The notes under the pieces: generated by a model
Told to the model about the DNA's origin: nothing
Seen by the model: the letters and a program-made list of their open reading frames with translations, nothing else
The model's database searches: none
Program-made: the position numbers and the translations under genes
In this document: piece by piece, positions 7,478 through 15,088 of the stretch
Position numbering within the stretch: the first letter of the stretch is position 1
How the letters are laid out: every line of letters begins with the position of its first letter
IMG/VR virus record: IMGVR_UViG_3300042401_001018
Coordinates: 1 to 32,514 of that record
DNA from: a virus
DNA length: 32,514 nucleotides
Reading direction: 5' to 3' (one strand)

Positions 7478-8392
7478 ATGAGCAACAACATCGGGGGTCT
7501 AACCCTCCAACTCGTCGCCGAAGAATCCCTCCGGACTCTGGTGCCGCAACTCGTGCCTCTGACCAAGATCGCTGTCAGCGATTTCGGCTCTTACGTGGCT
7601 GAACGTGGCACTACTGTCCACACCCGCTACGCTGATGCGTTCACCGCCCAGACGTACGATCGTGCTACCGGCTTCACCGAACAGGATGCCGTTTCGCATG
7701 ACATCCCGGTGACGCTTGCCGACCAGAAGCATGTCACCATCGCCTTCACCGACTACGAAGTTGCGACCCTCTCGATGGAACGCCTCCGCCGCCTCTTTAT
7801 GGCTCCGATGGCTAATGCCGTTGTGAAATCGCTTTTCGATAACGTCTTCACCCTTACGACCGCCGCGAATTTTCCTGCCACGGCCTACTCCGGTGCCAAG
7901 GCTTCTTTCGACCGCATCGCGATCGCTAACGCCGCCACCTCGCTGACCAAGGCTAACCTGCCTCACGAAGGCCGCATGCTTCTGCTCTCTCCGGATGGCA
8001 TGGGCCAACTCGTGCAGGATCCTGCCGTTGCCCAGACCTTCTCGTACGGCACGAGCGATGTGATCCAGAACAACGCGATCAGCAAGAAGTTGCATGGCTT
8101 CGACATCTTCGAATACAATGGCTTCCCGGTTTCCGGCACGCCGTTCACCGAAGGCTTGAATGGCATCGCCTCTTGCCGCGAAGGTTTGGTCATCGTCACT
8201 CGCGTTCCGGCGGCTCCGACCACCGGCGGTGGCGAACAGACCATCGTGCAGGATCCGGATTCCGGCTTCGCCTACTCGCTCCGCTATTGGTACGATTGGT
8301 CTGCTGGTCTGCACAAACTGTCGGCTTCGTGGCTCATCGGCTCCGCTGTCGGCAATCCTGCCGCCCTTCAACGCGTTCGCTTCACCTCTTAA
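7478..8392 (+). CDS. Major capsid protein (HK97-fold family expected)
   Basis: The protein has 304 residues. Position after portal, protease and scaffold, and before the connector genes, is that of the coat protein. Features fitting a coat of the P22/HK97 type include the beta-rich segment TTVHTRYADAFTAQTYDRATGFTEQDAVSHDIPVTL in two parts, an alternating-strand E-loop-like region, a helical spine (SMERLRRLFMAPMANAVVKSLFDNV) and a nucleotide-like A-domain stretch GRMLLLSPDGMGQL. Codon use differs from neighbours: C-ending and frequent-codon choices dominate, as in a highly expressed gene. Its own terminator follows. The leader (aattacatact) has no Shine-Dalgarno. Confidence 0.82.
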   Translation: MSNNIGGLTLQLVAEESLRTLVPQLVPLTKIAVSDFGSYVAERGTTVHTRYADAFTAQTYDRATGFTEQDAVSHDIPVTLADQKHVTIAFTDYEVATLSMERLRRLFMAPMANAVVKSLFDNVFTLTTAANFPATAYSGAKASFDRIAIANAATSLTKANLPHEGRMLLLSPDGMGQLVQDPAVAQTFSYGTSDVIQNNAISKKLHGFDIFEYNGFPVSGTPFTEGLNGIASCREGLVIVTRVPAAPTTGGGEQTIVQDPDSGFAYSLRYWYDWSAGLHKLSASWLIGSAVGNPAALQRVRFTS

Positions 8393-8414
8393 ACAGAGGG
8401 GAAAGATTGCAAAG

Positions 8415-8444
8415 AGCCTCGGAGAGATCCGGGGCTTTTTTTTT
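8415..8444 (+). terminator. Rho-independent terminator after the coat gene
   Basis: The stem AGCCTCGG (8415-8422) pairs with CCGGGGCT (8429-8436), loop AGAGAT, with one G-U pair, followed by a run of T (8436-8444). It lies 23 nt after the coat stop codon. Confidence 0.9.
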
Positions 8445-8449
8445 ACCCA

Positions 8450-8470
8450 TTCAACATCCGGCTCATTACA
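8450..8470 (+). promoter_or_regulatory. Degenerate structural-gene motif copy (after terminator)
   Basis: TTCAAC (8450-8455), ATCC, GGCT... reads as the GTTRAC-N4-GGCT motif with two changes in the first half; GGCT is at 8460-8463 shifted within GGCT (g8460 g8461 c8462 t8463). It sits between the coat terminator and the next ATG at 8470, where a restart signal would be expected. Confidence 0.35.
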
Positions 8471-8811
8471 TGGGAATCTACGAAGAATTCGCCAGCGATG
8501 CCATCGAGATCCTCGCAGAGATCCCGAAAACAGTCACTGTAAAGCCCGCCAAAGGCACTACCCCGGCAGAGCATACCTTTTCGGTACTGATGAGCCAGCC
8601 GATGGTAATGCAAGACCTCAACACCGGTGGCTTCATCGACAGCACTTCTTACGAAATTAAATTTCTCCGGGCTACCGCTGAACTACATCCGGGACTAGTG
8701 GCCTATGGAAACATTGTTACATTTAACAATGCTGATTTTCGAATCCAAGCCCTCGCTGACCGACCGCCTTCCGCATGGATTGTCGCAAAGGTGCAGAGTG
8801 CTATTCAATAA
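8470..8811 (+). CDS. Head-tail connector / head completion candidate
   Basis: The protein has 113 residues with an alternating beta pattern (TVTVKPAKGT, EHTFSVLMSQPMVM, YEIKFLRATAEL, GNIVTFNNADFRIQAL). It lies between the coat gene and the tail-terminator candidate, where FII-like or neck proteins usually occur. No family motif is recognised. The ATG at 8470 is chosen because it lies just after the terminator; an open frame continues upstream into the coat gene but cannot be the real start. Confidence 0.6.
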   Translation: MGIYEEFASDAIEILAEIPKTVTVKPAKGTTPAEHTFSVLMSQPMVMQDLNTGGFIDSTSYEIKFLRATAELHPGLVAYGNIVTFNNADFRIQALADRPPSAWIVAKVQSAIQ

Positions 8812-8812
8812 C

Positions 8813-9712
8813 ATGGGCGGATTAATTGTAGCAAGAAAAGGCATAACTGTCGATGCGACAGGAATGAAGCATCACATGGAACTTGCCGCCAAGGTGCTTA
8901 ATAAAGACTCCCGGATCATTTGCAGAGACGTGGCTAGAGGCTTCTGCGGTGACATGTTGGACTACACACCGCCCTTCTCTGGTAATACCCCCGGATACGG
9001 CAAAGGACGTGACCTTGATGCATACAAGAAAGGCGAGAAAGCAGTGTTTAAGGACATCAACAAGATCTTTAAGGGAATCAAGCAAATGACAGGACCACAA
9101 GTTGCCTCTCTTAACGATGAGCGTGTTTTTAAATTTTGGAAGAAAGAGCAAAAGATGGCCAAGGAATTTACGTTTAAACAGTTTAAGACCTATGTACCTG
9201 CATCCGCGTCAAAACCCGAATTCATTGAAAGGGGCGACATGGAAGGATTCCGGATCATTCATAAAAACATTACCGGAAAAACACACCGGGTGCCTCGCGG
9301 CAACAAGACTGTTGCCTTTGTCGAAACCACAAGAGATCGAAAAAAATACGCCGAGAGCGTAGCCGAACGCGTTGGCAAATTAAAAGGCGGCTGGTACGGA
9401 ACCGCATTAATGATTCCCGGACCCAAACTTTCTCGCGTAGGGGCGTGGATCAAGAAACAGCCAACTGTAATGTCTGCCAAGATAATGATTGAGGAATTTT
9501 CAAAAAATCAAAATGCCATCACTGTTGGCAACTTTATTGGCAATTCTAACCAGATCCTTACAAAAAAGGGCTGGCTTAAAATGGCATTCAACCATCGTGC
9601 CTATCAACTCCGGGAAAAAATTGCCTACCACGTAAATTGGAAATTGAAAGGTGCTAAATACCTTGCAGCATTTACTCGAATTTCTGCTGACAAGAATTAC
9701 GAAACACTATGA
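8813..9712 (+). CDS. Neck/minor tail protein, family not recognised
   Basis: The protein has 299 residues and is rich in lysine and aromatic residues. The first ~60 residues (KHHMELAAKVLNKDSRIICRDVARGFCGDMLDYTPP) resemble the N-terminal helix plus 'xxTPPxxG' turn found in HK97 gp10-like/minor tail proteins, here followed by a glycine-rich turn (FSGNTPGYGKGRD). The long basic middle and C-terminal regions are not recognised. It starts 1 nt after the upstream stop and its own stop overlaps the next ATG (9709). The position suggests a head-tail joining or tail completion role. Confidence 0.55.
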   Translation: MGGLIVARKGITVDATGMKHHMELAAKVLNKDSRIICRDVARGFCGDMLDYTPPFSGNTPGYGKGRDLDAYKKGEKAVFKDINKIFKGIKQMTGPQVASLNDERVFKFWKKEQKMAKEFTFKQFKTYVPASASKPEFIERGDMEGFRIIHKNITGKTHRVPRGNKTVAFVETTRDRKKYAESVAERVGKLKGGWYGTALMIPGPKLSRVGAWIKKQPTVMSAKIMIEEFSKNQNAITVGNFIGNSNQILTKKGWLKMAFNHRAYQLREKIAYHVNWKLKGAKYLAAFTRISADKNYETL

Positions 9713-10146
9713 CAACGTACATCGACATTAGATCCATCATCGAAGACAAGGTGCTGGAATACCTTTCCGAACAGATTGAAGACTTCCCGATCGTCAAAGG
9801 ACAAGTGGCCGATGATCGACCGCTTCCGGTCGGCGTTATTTCAGCCGAGGCATCAAATTCGCCTTCTGCGTTTCAAGGAAAGAACCAAGGCAACTACGAG
9901 GTTAAGTTAACAACCTTTGTCTATTCGTCTGCGTACGATTCAACACTCGATGAGCATCGTGCTCGCGTGCAAGCAGTAGTCGCAAGACTTCGCAACGAAG
10001 ATGCCTTAAAGGACTTTTGGGGCATTCCGGCAGACAATGGGATCCTTTACTACATCGCCTTTGATAACAACGAAGAAGCCCGATCCGCAAATCGCTTTGG
10101 AAATGCCGTTACGTGGAGCGTAGTCGCATGCCTTCCGACCGGTTAA
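9709..10146 (+). CDS. Tail terminator candidate
   Basis: The protein has 145 residues. Its layout fits phage tail terminator folds (gpU-like): an N-terminal helix (IDIRSIIEDKVLEYLSEQI), a first strand with PLPVGVISAEAS, a central strand YEVKLTTFVYSS, a helix DEHRARVQAVVARL, and a C-terminal strand pair ending FGNAVTWSVVACLP. The order neck protein, terminator, then tube and chaperone is the usual siphovirus order. It overlaps the preceding gene by 4 nt. Confidence 0.55.
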   Translation: MTTYIDIRSIIEDKVLEYLSEQIEDFPIVKGQVADDRPLPVGVISAEASNSPSAFQGKNQGNYEVKLTTFVYSSAYDSTLDEHRARVQAVVARLRNEDALKDFWGIPADNGILYYIAFDNNEEARSANRFGNAVTWSVVACLPTG

Positions 10147-10162
10147 CAGTAGGCTCTAAATA
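10142..10162 (+). promoter_or_regulatory. Structural-gene motif copy 4 (GTTRAC-N4-GGCT)
   Basis: GTTAAC (10142-10147), AGTA, GGCT (10152-10155), then CTAAATAAC. It overlaps the stop of the tail-terminator candidate and precedes the ATG at 10176. Confidence 0.55.
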
Positions 10163-10175
10163 ACAAACTACGAAC

Positions 10176-10544
10176 ATGCCACTAACCGACACTAGCGTTA
10201 ACATCGGCACCGGACATAAATTCGGCCTATACGATCCAAGCAACACCGGTGCGGTGGCTATTATGACCATCACGAGTGACCCGCTTTCAAAAGAATTCGG
10301 CCTTACTGTGGAAGTTACCGACCAATACGGGCGAGTAGTTACCAAGCGGTACGATGATACGCGTAACAAGATCACCTTGGAAGGCACGATTCTTTCCGCC
10401 GGTGTTCCGCCCGCTATCGGCACTACGTTCACCTACAACTCGATCAAGTACATTATCGAAAAGGTGGACGATCGTGGCGTGAACAACGATTTCCGCAAAC
10501 TGTCGCTCGATCTGGTTAAGTACCAAGAGATCGCCCTCGCGTAA
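10176..10544 (+). CDS. Tail tube / major tail protein candidate
   Basis: The protein has 122 residues and is almost entirely beta: VNIGTGHKFGLYD, GAVAIMTITSD, FGLTVEVTDQYGRVVTKRYDD, NKITLEGTILSAG, IKYIIEKVDDRG, RKLSLDLVKYQEI. Small all-beta proteins between the tail terminator and the tail chaperone normally form the tail tube. No family signature is certain, and a minor tail protein is possible. The start has a C/A-rich leader (caaactacgaac) and sits behind motif copy 4. Confidence 0.5.
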   Translation: MPLTDTSVNIGTGHKFGLYDPSNTGAVAIMTITSDPLSKEFGLTVEVTDQYGRVVTKRYDDTRNKITLEGTILSAGVPPAIGTTFTYNSIKYIIEKVDDRGVNNDFRKLSLDLVKYQEIALA

Positions 10545-10558
10545 GCGAGTGCCCGGTA

Positions 10559-11134
10559 ATGTCCGGGAATTACCAAGAAGCATTTACTCTGCTACCCACT
10601 CAACGTGTGGTAGCAGGGTTTGCTCTTAAACCTTTTTCACTCCGGCACCGCGTGTTGCTGGAAGCAGTGCAATCGCCGCTTGTCACCGGCTCTTTCATTT
10701 GCACTCCGGATGATCTACTTTTTGCATGCAAGATCTGCTCGTGCGATGATGTGCGTAACATGCCAAGGAAACCTTCGATGCGTGAACTTATCGAATGGAT
10801 CCGGCTAAATTTCAAAAAAGGTTACTTCAAAAAGTGCCTTGAAGAATTCGCTGAATACTACAAACAGCAGAAGATCTGGCCGGAGATTTATCACAAACAA
10901 AAATCCGGGAAGACCCGTGGCCTACCTTGGCCTCTTGCAATCATTTCCGTACTTGTGAAAAACGGAATCAGTTACGAAACCGCATGGACAATGCCGGAGA
11001 GCGAAGCAATCTGGTTACAGACATCATTCCTTGTCGCATCCGGAGCAGACATTGATTTAGTTACAGAGGAAGACAAGAAGGCTCGCGAAGCCCTCATTCA
11101 ATTACAAAAACAATTTAACAAACCAAATGGCTGA
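10559..11134 (+). CDS. Tail assembly chaperone candidate
   Basis: The protein has 191 residues and is helical, with an N-terminal 'ALKPFSLRHRVLLEAVQSPLV' stretch that resembles the tail-chaperone pattern describing the core gene product. Cysteines (C53, C61, C64) cluster in a DDLLFACKICSCDDV segment. Its position directly before the tape measure, with an 8-nt overlap, is that of the tail chaperone. I see no convincing slippery sequence producing a longer G-T type product. The first codon (ATG 10559) is 14 nt after the previous stop. Confidence 0.5.
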   Translation: MSGNYQEAFTLLPTQRVVAGFALKPFSLRHRVLLEAVQSPLVTGSFICTPDDLLFACKICSCDDVRNMPRKPSMRELIEWIRLNFKKGYFKKCLEEFAEYYKQQKIWPEIYHKQKSGKTRGLPWPLAIISVLVKNGISYETAWTMPESEAIWLQTSFLVASGADIDLVTEEDKKAREALIQLQKQFNKPNG

Positions 11135-12422
11135 CGAATCCGTAAAAGTAAAAGTAGGTGCTGATTTTTCGCAAGCAGAGAAGGCCGCAGAAAAATCCGG
11201 AGAGAAGATCTCTGGCATGCAAAAGTACTTTGGCGATTATATGGGATCGCTAAAAGAAAAACTTTTGCAGGGCTTGGCACTTGAATCGCTTGTGGATAAA
11301 AGCATCGAAACTGTGAAGGCCGCTTTCGATTGGACCTCTGAACTCCGGGACATTTCTGAAAGAACAGGTACTTCTATGGATCAACTCCAACGACTTGGAG
11401 CCGTAGGAAAAAAAACAGGCGTGTCGATGGAGTCGCTTGGACGGATGCTTTCTTTTGCAAACAAAAGCATTGGAGCCGCAGAAGTGAAAGCAAGTGATCA
11501 TAGAGCCGTTCTTGCAGAACTTGGATTCACCACTGAACAAGTGGTAAATAAACAAGTAAAAGCCGAAATGGTTTTCCAAGCATTAGCAGAATCACATGGC
11601 AGAGGTGCAGAAGCCGCAACGTTGCAAAGACAAGCCCAAGTGCTTTTGGGAAGATCATCGATGCAGAACATGCAGATCTTCAAAATGAATGGGCTTCAAA
11701 TGAAGACAATGATGGAAAACGTAACTGTATTTTCTGACGAACAGATCCGGGCGATGGATCGAACTGCTCGTGCTTTTGAACGTGCAGGTAACGAGTGGGA
11801 AAAAATGAAGCGAAGGATAGCAATCAATCTTTTTGCTGATCCTTCAAAAGATGCAAACAATTTGATCCGGCTTGGACTTACAAAAGACACCGGATTTTTT
11901 GGAGGCATAGAAGCAGAAACAGATCCGGCTATGGTACGTGCACGATTGCTAAAACAGATTGGAACGGCGGGTTACGATCCGGAAGATCTGCAAGACTTTA
12001 TCGATGCAATTGAAAAGGCTAAAAAATTCCGAGAATCAGAAGGCTTTTTTGATGAATTCAGCGATGAAGGAATCGCCGCCGCCGCATTGTCAAGAGATCG
12101 AGGAATTTCCGGCGTGGAGAAAGATGAATCCGGAAAAGCATACATCACCGGAAACAAACAAAACGAAGAACTGTTTATGGGGGTTCTCCGGGAAATAATG
12201 CAATCGATGACTCCAACATCCGCAGACCAAGATAAAATCGCAGAAGGAGTGGCCAAGGGTACTTCTCTGCAAGCAGTCGGCGGAGGCGATTGGATCACTT
12301 CAAATACTATTTCCGCAACTGAAAGGATTGCTACTGCAACAGAAGCATCGCAAAGAGAACTAGCATCAATTAACCAAAAGACATTACCCGGAACAAACAA
12401 CAAGACCAACATCGCAAAATAA
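11127..12422 (+). CDS. Tape measure-like protein (short)
   Basis: The protein has 431 residues. The start VKVKVGADFSQAEKAAEKSGEKISG is typical of phage tape measure proteins. Then come a hydrophobic segment, an ISERTGTSMDQLQRLGAVGKKTGVSMESL helix pair of the kind repeated in tape measures, and long amphipathic helices. At about 0.15 nm per residue this would specify a tail of roughly 65 nm, so the tail is short if this is the only tape measure. No peptidase or lysozyme domain is visible. It overlaps the chaperone candidate and ends 1 nt before the next ATG. Confidence 0.7.
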   Translation: MADESVKVKVGADFSQAEKAAEKSGEKISGMQKYFGDYMGSLKEKLLQGLALESLVDKSIETVKAAFDWTSELRDISERTGTSMDQLQRLGAVGKKTGVSMESLGRMLSFANKSIGAAEVKASDHRAVLAELGFTTEQVVNKQVKAEMVFQALAESHGRGAEAATLQRQAQVLLGRSSMQNMQIFKMNGLQMKTMMENVTVFSDEQIRAMDRTARAFERAGNEWEKMKRRIAINLFADPSKDANNLIRLGLTKDTGFFGGIEAETDPAMVRARLLKQIGTAGYDPEDLQDFIDAIEKAKKFRESEGFFDEFSDEGIAAAALSRDRGISGVEKDESGKAYITGNKQNEELFMGVLREIMQSMTPTSADQDKIAEGVAKGTSLQAVGGGDWITSNTISATERIATATEASQRELASINQKTLPGTNNKTNIAK

Positions 12423-12423
12423 A

Positions 12424-13296
12424 ATGGCACTCACGAAAAAATCACACAAGGACTTTGGAGATTCGCTCGAATCAAAGGTACGCGATTACAGCATGACGAT
12501 TGATTACGATGGCTTCGGCCTTGTGCAATCGACAGTCATTTACCATATCGACTCCGGCATGCTACAATCGATGGCAACGATTATGAGGATTGGCGATGCC
12601 CATCCGGATCTTTCACTTACCTTCCTTTCCTTGCACAAGTGGGAAGTTGCAATCGAAAAAGGAAGCGTAATGAAGATCACCGGACAGTACGCCGGAATCG
12701 CAGAAGGCAAAAATTCTACAACTCCACAGATCACGTACAATGGAGCATCAGTCACCGAACCGATTGAAACCCACGTCAACTTTACCACTCTGACAAGCGA
12801 AAACAAAAAGAAATTTGCGGAAGGAAGATCTACCGCACAAACGCCGATCGCAGGGATTCCGCCTTCCGGGAATCCTAAATCATACAACAAGGCCATCTGG
12901 ACGTTAGATGACAATACCGGCGAATACATCTTCAATGGATTTGCACCTTCAAAAGAAGAAGCAAACCCTAACCCCAAAGCAGGGGTACGTAGTTATTACA
13001 AAGGAAGCATCTCGATGCGTGGCGTTATTTATTTTTCAAGCCAAGCGGAAGCATCCTCACTTTCCGGACATCAAGGCTATGTCAGCAAACGTAGATGGGG
13101 CGACTTCGATCTGCTACCTGCTCCTTTTTGCAATCAATTCAACCAATGGAATCGCAAGGCCGGTTTGCTCAATACTGTCGGCCTCGAAAAATTTGGCAAC
13201 CTCTGGAAAGTGTCCTACGATGTGCTCGCCTCCGGCGAGAATGGATGGGATCCAGACATTTACCCTCACGATGGACAATGGTCATCCGCTAAATAA
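12424..13296 (+). CDS. Tail-tip protein, family not recognised (A)
   Basis: The protein has 290 residues and is mostly beta, with many Gly/Asn/Ser turns. It has a beta-sandwich-like first half (YSMTIDYDGFGLVQSTVIYHID, WEVAIEKGSVMKITGQYAGIAEG) and an aromatic second half (RWGDFDLLPAPFCNQFNQWN). It lies just after the tape measure, where distal tail or baseplate hub proteins lie in siphoviruses. I do not recognise the family. Motif and domain searches are needed to refine it, so the role is inferred only from position. Confidence 0.45.
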   Translation: MALTKKSHKDFGDSLESKVRDYSMTIDYDGFGLVQSTVIYHIDSGMLQSMATIMRIGDAHPDLSLTFLSLHKWEVAIEKGSVMKITGQYAGIAEGKNSTTPQITYNGASVTEPIETHVNFTTLTSENKKKFAEGRSTAQTPIAGIPPSGNPKSYNKAIWTLDDNTGEYIFNGFAPSKEEANPNPKAGVRSYYKGSISMRGVIYFSSQAEASSLSGHQGYVSKRRWGDFDLLPAPFCNQFNQWNRKAGLLNTVGLEKFGNLWKVSYDVLASGENGWDPDIYPHDGQWSSAK

Positions 13297-13305
13297 CAAA
13301 CGAAA

Positions 13306-13932
13306 ATGGAAGACTCTGGATTCAAAGGCGGAGGCTCAAACGCCGGACGATTCGGATCCGGCTCGCCCATTTATGCGAACCAACTCAACAAACTCGCGAA
13401 CGTTGCGGACAATGGGATCTACCGCCCGTCATCGGGAAACCAAGGCAACGTGGTGCAATCTCCGGCAGGGATTTCGCAATTTGTATCAGCGGCTAATTTT
13501 ACTCCCGCCGCATCGTACCCATTTAAAGTAGTAATAGTAGGCTCTGCATCTCCGGAGCCGGGATTCTTTTTTACAGTCAGACCCGGAACGTTCAACGGAT
13601 ACATCCCAACGCTTAACGGAACACGGATCGATGACAAACCATTTCCCGGAGGACCAAAAGCAAATGCACACCCATCCGGAAAGGTTTACATTAAAGCAAC
13701 CACCACAGAAGAAGAAGGAGTTGCAACGTTTCCGGCTGAATTGACCATTCATTACACTGACACTGCCATTCCGGATGATACCGATACGGCTGTGCATTAC
13801 CTCATCGCGTGGATCAACATTTCAACAGATGGAAAGACCGCCACTGTTGCACAGAACCTTTACACTTCTATTTGGGCTGACAGGTTAAAGTGCGGCACTG
13901 ATCCGGCTACCTATTTCCTTTCGAAGATCTGA
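13306..13932 (+). CDS. Tail-tip protein, family not recognised (B)
   Basis: The protein has 208 residues. The N-terminal ~50 residues are Gly/Ser/Asn-rich and probably flexible (MEDSGFKGGGSNAGRFGSGS). A following beta-rich domain (YPFKVVIVGSASPEPGFFFTVRPG; VYIKATTTEEEGVATFPAELTIHYTDT) could be an adhesin or baseplate-like sandwich. The C-terminus is a strand-rich stretch ending in TYFLSKI. It belongs to the distal-tail cluster and its TGA overlaps the next ATG by 1 nt. Function cannot be stated. Confidence 0.45.
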   Translation: MEDSGFKGGGSNAGRFGSGSPIYANQLNKLANVADNGIYRPSSGNQGNVVQSPAGISQFVSAANFTPAASYPFKVVIVGSASPEPGFFFTVRPGTFNGYIPTLNGTRIDDKPFPGGPKANAHPSGKVYIKATTTEEEGVATFPAELTIHYTDTAIPDDTDTAVHYLIAWINISTDGKTATVAQNLYTSIWADRLKCGTDPATYFLSKI

Positions 13933-15056
13933 TGGCCGTTTTCTCAACAGGAAACTTTCAGCGTACTCGTAGATGCGGAGCACTTGTCGCCGTTTGCAAA
14001 AATGGGCCTCGCTTAAACCCTTACGAATACAGACCGATTGAATCGTGGCCGAATCCGGAATTTATCGCCGGACCATACAGCCGACACAACGGAGTGGACC
14101 AATTTGAAGGCTTTGCATGCAAGGCTCCGACACACAGTCAAACGTTACAGGCGATTAATTGGATCTACCTTGAAGCCGTCTTTCCATACAGGCTGGCCTA
14201 CTCGTTTGCAAACCTCCGATCGCCCGGAGGGATTATGCCGGATCCGCAATTTGCACCTTGTAAGGACAGCACGCTGTGGAGTGGAGGGAATGACAGACCT
14301 TGCAACGGAATGACATTTCTCGAAGTGGGCTACGGAGCATGGACAATCCACGAGATCAACTTAAACGGAATTACCTCTACCTTCTCCGGCGTAGGAGATC
14401 CGCCGATTTCAACTACACACAATTACATCGGAACAGACATCGTGCCTTTTCCCGGATTTACTTGGAGTGCGAATTTCGGAAGCGAACTGACAACAGACCA
14501 AGTGTTTGAGCAAGGCGTGACACGATGGATCTCGAATTACGATTACAGTTTAATGCTATCTTACGTTTTCCCGCGTCACGTTTCGCAGGATGAATTAGAA
14601 GGTGCAAACTTTTGCATCCTGCCTTGGATCACAAACAGCCCTATCGACAACACTCCCTCCGGACCTAACGGAACTTTCTTCACATCAAGAATGCCCAATG
14701 CCGAAACTATGTTTCCGCGTGGAATCATAATGCGTTCCGATTCGGAGGATTGCAGGATCCGGCTCCGCAGTTATCGCGACCTTTGCAAAAACTTCCTCAA
14801 AGGCTGGACGATCAAAGGAAAAATGACTTACAAGAAAGCACAGATCATTCAAACATACGATGGATCAAACCCAATTTGGGATTTTACCTACTCTATTGGA
14901 GAATGGGAAGATGCCGGAGAGCGAGAGATCAACATCACGATCCCGGACTTTGATGCCAACACTGAAACAATCCTTGAAGAATGGGCATTCCCTATCAATG
15001 AGGGCTACGTCACAGTGATTGACGACTTCTATTTAGAGAAGCCAGACAAACCTTGA
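13932..15056 (+). CDS. Tail-tip protein, family not recognised (C)
   Basis: The protein has 374 residues and is beta-rich, with many Trp, Pro, Gly and Cys residues (for example GPYSRHNGVDQFEGFACKAP, SGGNDRPCNGMTFLEVGYG). Cysteines recur but without a regular zinc spacing. A late region (GWTIKGKMTYKKAQIIQTYDG) is a beta hairpin. It lies between a flexible tail protein and the fibre, so a role as hub, adaptor or receptor-binding support is possible. It resembles no family I can name. Confidence 0.45.
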   Translation: MAVFSTGNFQRTRRCGALVAVCKNGPRLNPYEYRPIESWPNPEFIAGPYSRHNGVDQFEGFACKAPTHSQTLQAINWIYLEAVFPYRLAYSFANLRSPGGIMPDPQFAPCKDSTLWSGGNDRPCNGMTFLEVGYGAWTIHEINLNGITSTFSGVGDPPISTTHNYIGTDIVPFPGFTWSANFGSELTTDQVFEQGVTRWISNYDYSLMLSYVFPRHVSQDELEGANFCILPWITNSPIDNTPSGPNGTFFTSRMPNAETMFPRGIIMRSDSEDCRIRLRSYRDLCKNFLKGWTIKGKMTYKKAQIIQTYDGSNPIWDFTYSIGEWEDAGEREINITIPDFDANTETILEEWAFPINEGYVTVIDDFYLEKPDKP

Positions 15057-15060
15057 CAAC

Positions 15061-15081
15061 GTTGACAGTCGGCTAATCTTA
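15061..15081 (+). promoter_or_regulatory. Structural-gene motif copy 5 (GTTRAC-N4-GGCT)
   Basis: GTTGAC (15061-15066), AGTC, GGCT (15071-15074), followed by AATCTTATACAGCG and the ATG at 15089. The 32-nt gap contains little else. Confidence 0.55.
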
Positions 15082-15088
15082 TACAGCG

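Noticed and set aside
7499-8371. Long minus-strand open frame opposite the coat gene
   Set aside because: It is a shadow of a highly biased coding gene; its protein is Arg/Gly/Glu-rich without domains, and all other genes are on the + strand.
8173-8469. N-terminal extension of the connector candidate into the coat gene
   Set aside because: The extension overlaps most of the coat 3' end and crosses the terminator. A new start at 8470 explains the frame.
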